A stretch of 16,519 bases of DNA. It comes from Pseudomonadota bacterium. Its GTDB lineage: Bacteria > Pseudomonadota > Alphaproteobacteria > Sphingomonadales > Sphingomonadaceae. Positions 14,097 to 16,519 of this stretch are shown in pieces. Every line of letters begins with the position of its first letter. Within the stretch, counting starts at the first letter, position 1. The notes beneath the pieces are model-generated. The model had not been told where the DNA came from. It saw nothing but the letters and a program-made list of their open reading frames with translations, and did not search any database. Location: positions 1 through 16,519 of the forward strand of contig JAEZCS010000134.1 of the NCBI GenBank assembly GCA_023433445.1. The letters run 5' to 3'. The position numbers and the translations under genes are program-made.

Positions 14097-14651
14097 GTGG
14101 AGACTACCGGCGGCATTCAGGCCAGCCTCAGCGGACGCTACGCGGTTGCGCTGTTCGATCTGGCTCGCGACGGCAACGCCCTCGACACCGTGGCGGCCAG
14201 CCTCGGCGCGATCAAGGCGGCGATTGCCGAATCGGCTGATTTCAAAAGCCTGATCAACAATCCCGTGCTCAGCCGCGACGCAGCGGGCAAGACGATCGCG
14301 GCGGTCGCATCCTCCATGGGGATCGACGCACTGACGACCAAGTTCCTGGGCGTTCTTGCAGCAAACCGCCGTCTTTCGCAGTTGCCTGCGGTCATCCGCG
14401 CCTACGAAACGCTGCTTTCGAATCACAAGGGCGAAGTCCGCGCGGAAGTCACCAGCGCGCATCCGCTCGATTCGAACCAGTTCACCGCCCTGCAGCAGAA
14501 TCTGCGGGCACGCGTCGGCCGCGAAGTCGCGCTCGATGCAAAGGTCGATCCCGCGATCCTGGGCGGGCTGGTCGTCAAGATCGGCAGCCAGATGATCGAT
14601 TCCTCCATCCGCACCCGTTTGAATAGTCTCGCCCAGGCGATGAAAGGCTGA
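14097..14651 (+). CDS. atpH: F1F0 ATP synthase delta subunit
   Basis: The delta subunit sits on top of the F1 head and ties it to the peripheral stalk. The 184-aa product from the GTG at 14097 starts VETTGGIQASLSGRYAVALF (the first residue is Met in the protein) and has the helical N-terminal domain typical of OSCP/delta. The C-terminal domain has the family signature GREVALDAKVDPAILGGLVV and ends SIRTRLNSLAQAM. GTG is chosen because GGAGGA (14081-14086) lies 10 bases upstream; the in-frame TTG at 14079 would overlap that site. The stop is two bases before atpA. By hand count, third-position GC is about 78% and Glu is mainly GAA, as in the upstream genes. Confidence 0.94.
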   Translation: METTGGIQASLSGRYAVALFDLARDGNALDTVAASLGAIKAAIAESADFKSLINNPVLSRDAAGKTIAAVASSMGIDALTTKFLGVLAANRRLSQLPAVIRAYETLLSNHKGEVRAEVTSAHPLDSNQFTALQQNLRARVGREVALDAKVDPAILGGLVVKIGSQMIDSSIRTRLNSLAQAMKG

Positions 14652-14653
14652 AC

Positions 14654-16183
14654 ATGGATATCAACGCCGCAGAAATTTCGAAGGTCATCAAGGACCAGAT
14701 CGCCAATTTCGGCACCGAAGCGCAGGTGAGCGAAGTCGGTTCCGTGCTGACCGTGGGTGACGGCATCGCCCGCGTCCATGGCCTCGACAACGTCCAGGCG
14801 GGCGAAATGGTCGAGTTCCCGGGCGGCATTCGCGGCATGGCGCTGAACCTTGAAGCCGACAATGTCGGCGTCGTCATCTTCGGTGCCGACCGCGACATCA
14901 AGGAAGGCGATACCGTCAAGCGCACCGGTTCGATCGTTGACGTGCCGGTCGGCAAGGGCCTTCTCGGCCGCGTCGTCGATGCGCTCGGCAATCCGATCGA
15001 CGGCAAGGGCCCGATCGTTTCGACCGAACGCCGCCGCGTCGACGTCAAGGCGCCGGGCATCATCCCGCGCAAGTCGGTGCATGAGCCGATGTCGACCGGC
15101 CTCAAGGCCATCGACGCGCTGATCCCGGTCGGCCGCGGCCAGCGCGAGCTGGTCATCGGCGACCGCCAGACCGGCAAGACCGCCATCATTCTCGACACCT
15201 TCCTGAACCAGAAGCCGCTCAACGAGAGCAACGACGAGAGCCAGAAGCTCTATTGCGTCTACGTCGCAGTCGGCCAGAAGCGCTCGACCGTCGCGCAGTT
15301 CGTGAAGGTGCTGGAGGAGCGCGGCGCGCTCGAATACTCCATCATCATCGCCGCGACCGCGTCGGACCCGGCGCCGATGCAGTTCCTCGCGCCGTTCTCC
15401 GGCTGTGCCATGGGCGAGTATTTCCGCGACAACGGCATGCACGCCGTGATCGCCTATGACGATCTGTCCAAGCAGGCCGTCGCCTATCGCCAGATGTCGC
15501 TGCTGCTGCGCCGCCCGCCGGGCCGCGAAGCCTATCCGGGCGACGTCTTCTACCTGCACTCGCGCCTGCTCGAGCGCGCCGCCAAGATGAACGACGACCT
15601 CGGCGCCGGCTCGCTGACGGCGCTGCCGGTCATCGAGACGCAGGCCAACGACGTGTCGGCCTACATCCCGACCAACGTCATCTCGATCACCGACGGCCAG
15701 ATCTTCCTCGAGACGAACCTGTTCTTCCAGGGCATCCGTCCGGCCGTGAACGTCGGCCTCTCGGTGTCGCGCGTCGGTTCGTCGGCGCAGATCAAGGCGA
15801 TGAAGCAGGTCGCCGGCTCGATCAAGGGCGAGCTCGCGCAGTACCGCGAGATGGCTGCCTTCGCGCAGTTCGGCTCCGACCTCGACGCGTCGACGCAGCG
15901 CCTGCTGAACCGCGGCGCGCGCCTGACCGAGCTGCTGAAGCAGCCGCAGTTCTCGCCGCTCAAGACGGAAGAGCAGGTCGCGGTGATCTTCGCCGGCGTC
16001 AACGGCTACCTCGACAAGCTCGCGGTCAACCAGGTCGGCAAGTTCGAGCAGGGGCTGCTCGCCCACCTGCGCTCGTCCGGCAAGGGGGTGCTCGACACCA
16101 TCCGCACCGAGAAGCAGCTGTCCGACGACACCCGCGCCAAGCTGCGGGCGGAGATCGACGCCTTCGCCAAGACCTTCGCCTAA
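14654..16183 (+). CDS. atpA: F1F0 ATP synthase alpha subunit, compositionally split
   Basis: This is the regulatory/non-catalytic nucleotide-binding subunit of the F1 alpha3-beta3 hexamer. The 509-aa frame is intact. It has the N-terminal beta-barrel (about 25-95), Walker A GDRQTGKT (169-176), the conserved LSKQAVAYRQMSLLLRRPPG stretch (271-290) and the arginine finger R373 (VSRVGSSAQ). A C-terminal helical domain completes it. Start at 14654, two bases after atpH. Codons 1-125 have about 80% GC at third positions and 7 GAA to 1 GAG; codons 126-509 have about 96% and 3 GAA to 17 GAG. From about residue 176 the protein (AIILDTFLNQKPLN, AQFVKVLEERG, SDPAPMQFLAPFSG) differs from the sphingomonad version I recall. 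The frame is a functional-looking mosaic or an assembly join. Confidence 0.95.
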   Translation: MDINAAEISKVIKDQIANFGTEAQVSEVGSVLTVGDGIARVHGLDNVQAGEMVEFPGGIRGMALNLEADNVGVVIFGADRDIKEGDTVKRTGSIVDVPVGKGLLGRVVDALGNPIDGKGPIVSTERRRVDVKAPGIIPRKSVHEPMSTGLKAIDALIPVGRGQRELVIGDRQTGKTAIILDTFLNQKPLNESNDESQKLYCVYVAVGQKRSTVAQFVKVLEERGALEYSIIIAATASDPAPMQFLAPFSGCAMGEYFRDNGMHAVIAYDDLSKQAVAYRQMSLLLRRPPGREAYPGDVFYLHSRLLERAAKMNDDLGAGSLTALPVIETQANDVSAYIPTNVISITDGQIFLETNLFFQGIRPAVNVGLSVSRVGSSAQIKAMKQVAGSIKGELAQYREMAAFAQFGSDLDASTQRLLNRGARLTELLKQPQFSPLKTEEQVAVIFAGVNGYLDKLAVNQVGKFEQGLLAHLRSSGKGVLDTIRTEKQLSDDTRAKLRAEIDAFAKTFA

Positions 16184-16210
16184 GGGCAGGACGGGAGCCG
16201 GGACAGGCGC

Positions 16211-16519
16211 ATGCCTTCGCTTAAGGACCTCAGGAACCGCATCGCCTCCGTGAAGGCGACGCAGAAGATCACCAAGGCGATGCAGATGGTCGCCGCGGCG
16301 AAGCTGCGCCGCGCGCAGGAGGCGGCCGAGGCGGCGCGTCCCTACTCGCAGCGCATGGGCGCCGTCCTGGCCAATATCAGCCAGGCGGTGGCGGGCTCCG
16401 ACGCGCCGCCGCTGATGGCAGGCACCGGCAAGGACGACGTGCACCTGCTGGTCGTCGCGACGGCCGAGCGCGGCCTGTGCGGCGGCTTCAACTCGCAGAT
16501 CGCCCGCCTTGCCCGCGAC
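16211..16519 (+). CDS. atpG: F1F0 ATP synthase gamma subunit, N-terminal part
   Basis: The gamma subunit is the rotating central shaft of F1. From the ATG at 16211 the frame is open for 103 codons to the window end, so the gene is cut. The N-terminus MPSLKDLRNRIASVKATQKI and the following TKAMQMVAAAKLRRAQEAAE are the conserved coiled-coil shaft helix. ERGLCGGFNSQIARL begins the globular domain. Third-position GC is about 94% with only GAG for Glu. Sphingomonad AtpG as I recall it begins MASLKELKGRI and has KITKAKQMVAA, so this copy looks like a different alphaproteobacterial lineage, in line with the second part of atpA. The gap from atpA is 27 bases, with GGACGGGAGCCGGGACAGG upstream of the start. 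Confidence 0.93.
   Translation, partial: MPSLKDLRNRIASVKATQKITKAMQMVAAAKLRRAQEAAEAARPYSQRMGAVLANISQAVAGSDAPPLMAGTGKDDVHLLVVATAERGLCGGFNSQIARLARD

Noticed and set aside
14423..16444. 673-codon open frame on the minus strand antisense to atpA/atpG
   Set aside because: It is a shadow of the GC-rich atpA frame: low-complexity R/L/D-rich protein, no family features, while the plus-strand ATP synthase genes are certain.

Overview
The window is a GC-rich alphaproteobacterial chromosome segment made almost entirely of housekeeping genes. Gene content, protein sequences and codon style (Glu mostly GAA, Tyr mostly TAT, high GC at third positions) of roughly the first 15 kb fit a sphingomonad (Sphingobium/Sphingomonas-like). 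This placement comes from memory of protein families, not from a database search. No CRISPR array, prophage, insertion sequence or integrated element was seen, and I do not see a novel multi-gene system.

Layout. (1) 1-2532, plus strand: the end of the phosphate operon, pstA (partial)-pstB-phoU-phoB, coupling high-affinity phosphate uptake to the Pho response. (2) 2533-2748: a convergent intergenic region with a large inverted repeat and an intrinsic terminator for the opposite strand. (3) 2749-5891: translation and repair housekeeping, recR-def on the minus strand and fmt then truA on the plus strand. def and fmt remove and add the N-formyl group of new proteins. Two more palindromic elements lie in this stretch, at 4009-4088 and 5039-5114. 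(4) 5901-7954: a queuosine-precursor transporter (minus), tRNA-Arg(UCU) (plus), a small dimeric alpha-beta-barrel protein (minus) and an FSA/TalC-type transaldolase (minus). (5) 8094-11131, plus: a DUF2490 envelope protein, the replication-restart helicase priA and a stop/start-overlapping DUF1289 gene. (6) 11193-13910: ada (minus) diverging from a membrane-anchored trypsin-like protease (plus). (7) 14097-16519, plus: the F1-ATPase genes atpH, atpA and atpG (cut by the window end).

The most notable observation is a break inside atpA. By hand count, third-position GC is about 78% in atpH and 80% in atpA codons 1-125. It then rises to about 96% for the rest of atpA and 94% for the visible part of atpG, and Glu usage flips from GAA to GAG. 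The protein from there on reads as non-sphingomonad (closer to Hyphomicrobiales/Rhodospirillales). This is either a chimeric assembly join in a conserved gene or recombination into the ATP synthase operon, and the join should be verified before the last 1.4 kb is treated as part of the same genome.

Smaller signals worth attention are a promoter placed so that recR would be leaderless, a GNRA-loop hairpin masking a strong Shine-Dalgarno, a dyad on the ada start codon, and a two-membrane-segment trypsin protein with an unrecognised C-terminal domain. No stretch longer than about 220 bases lacks a gene.
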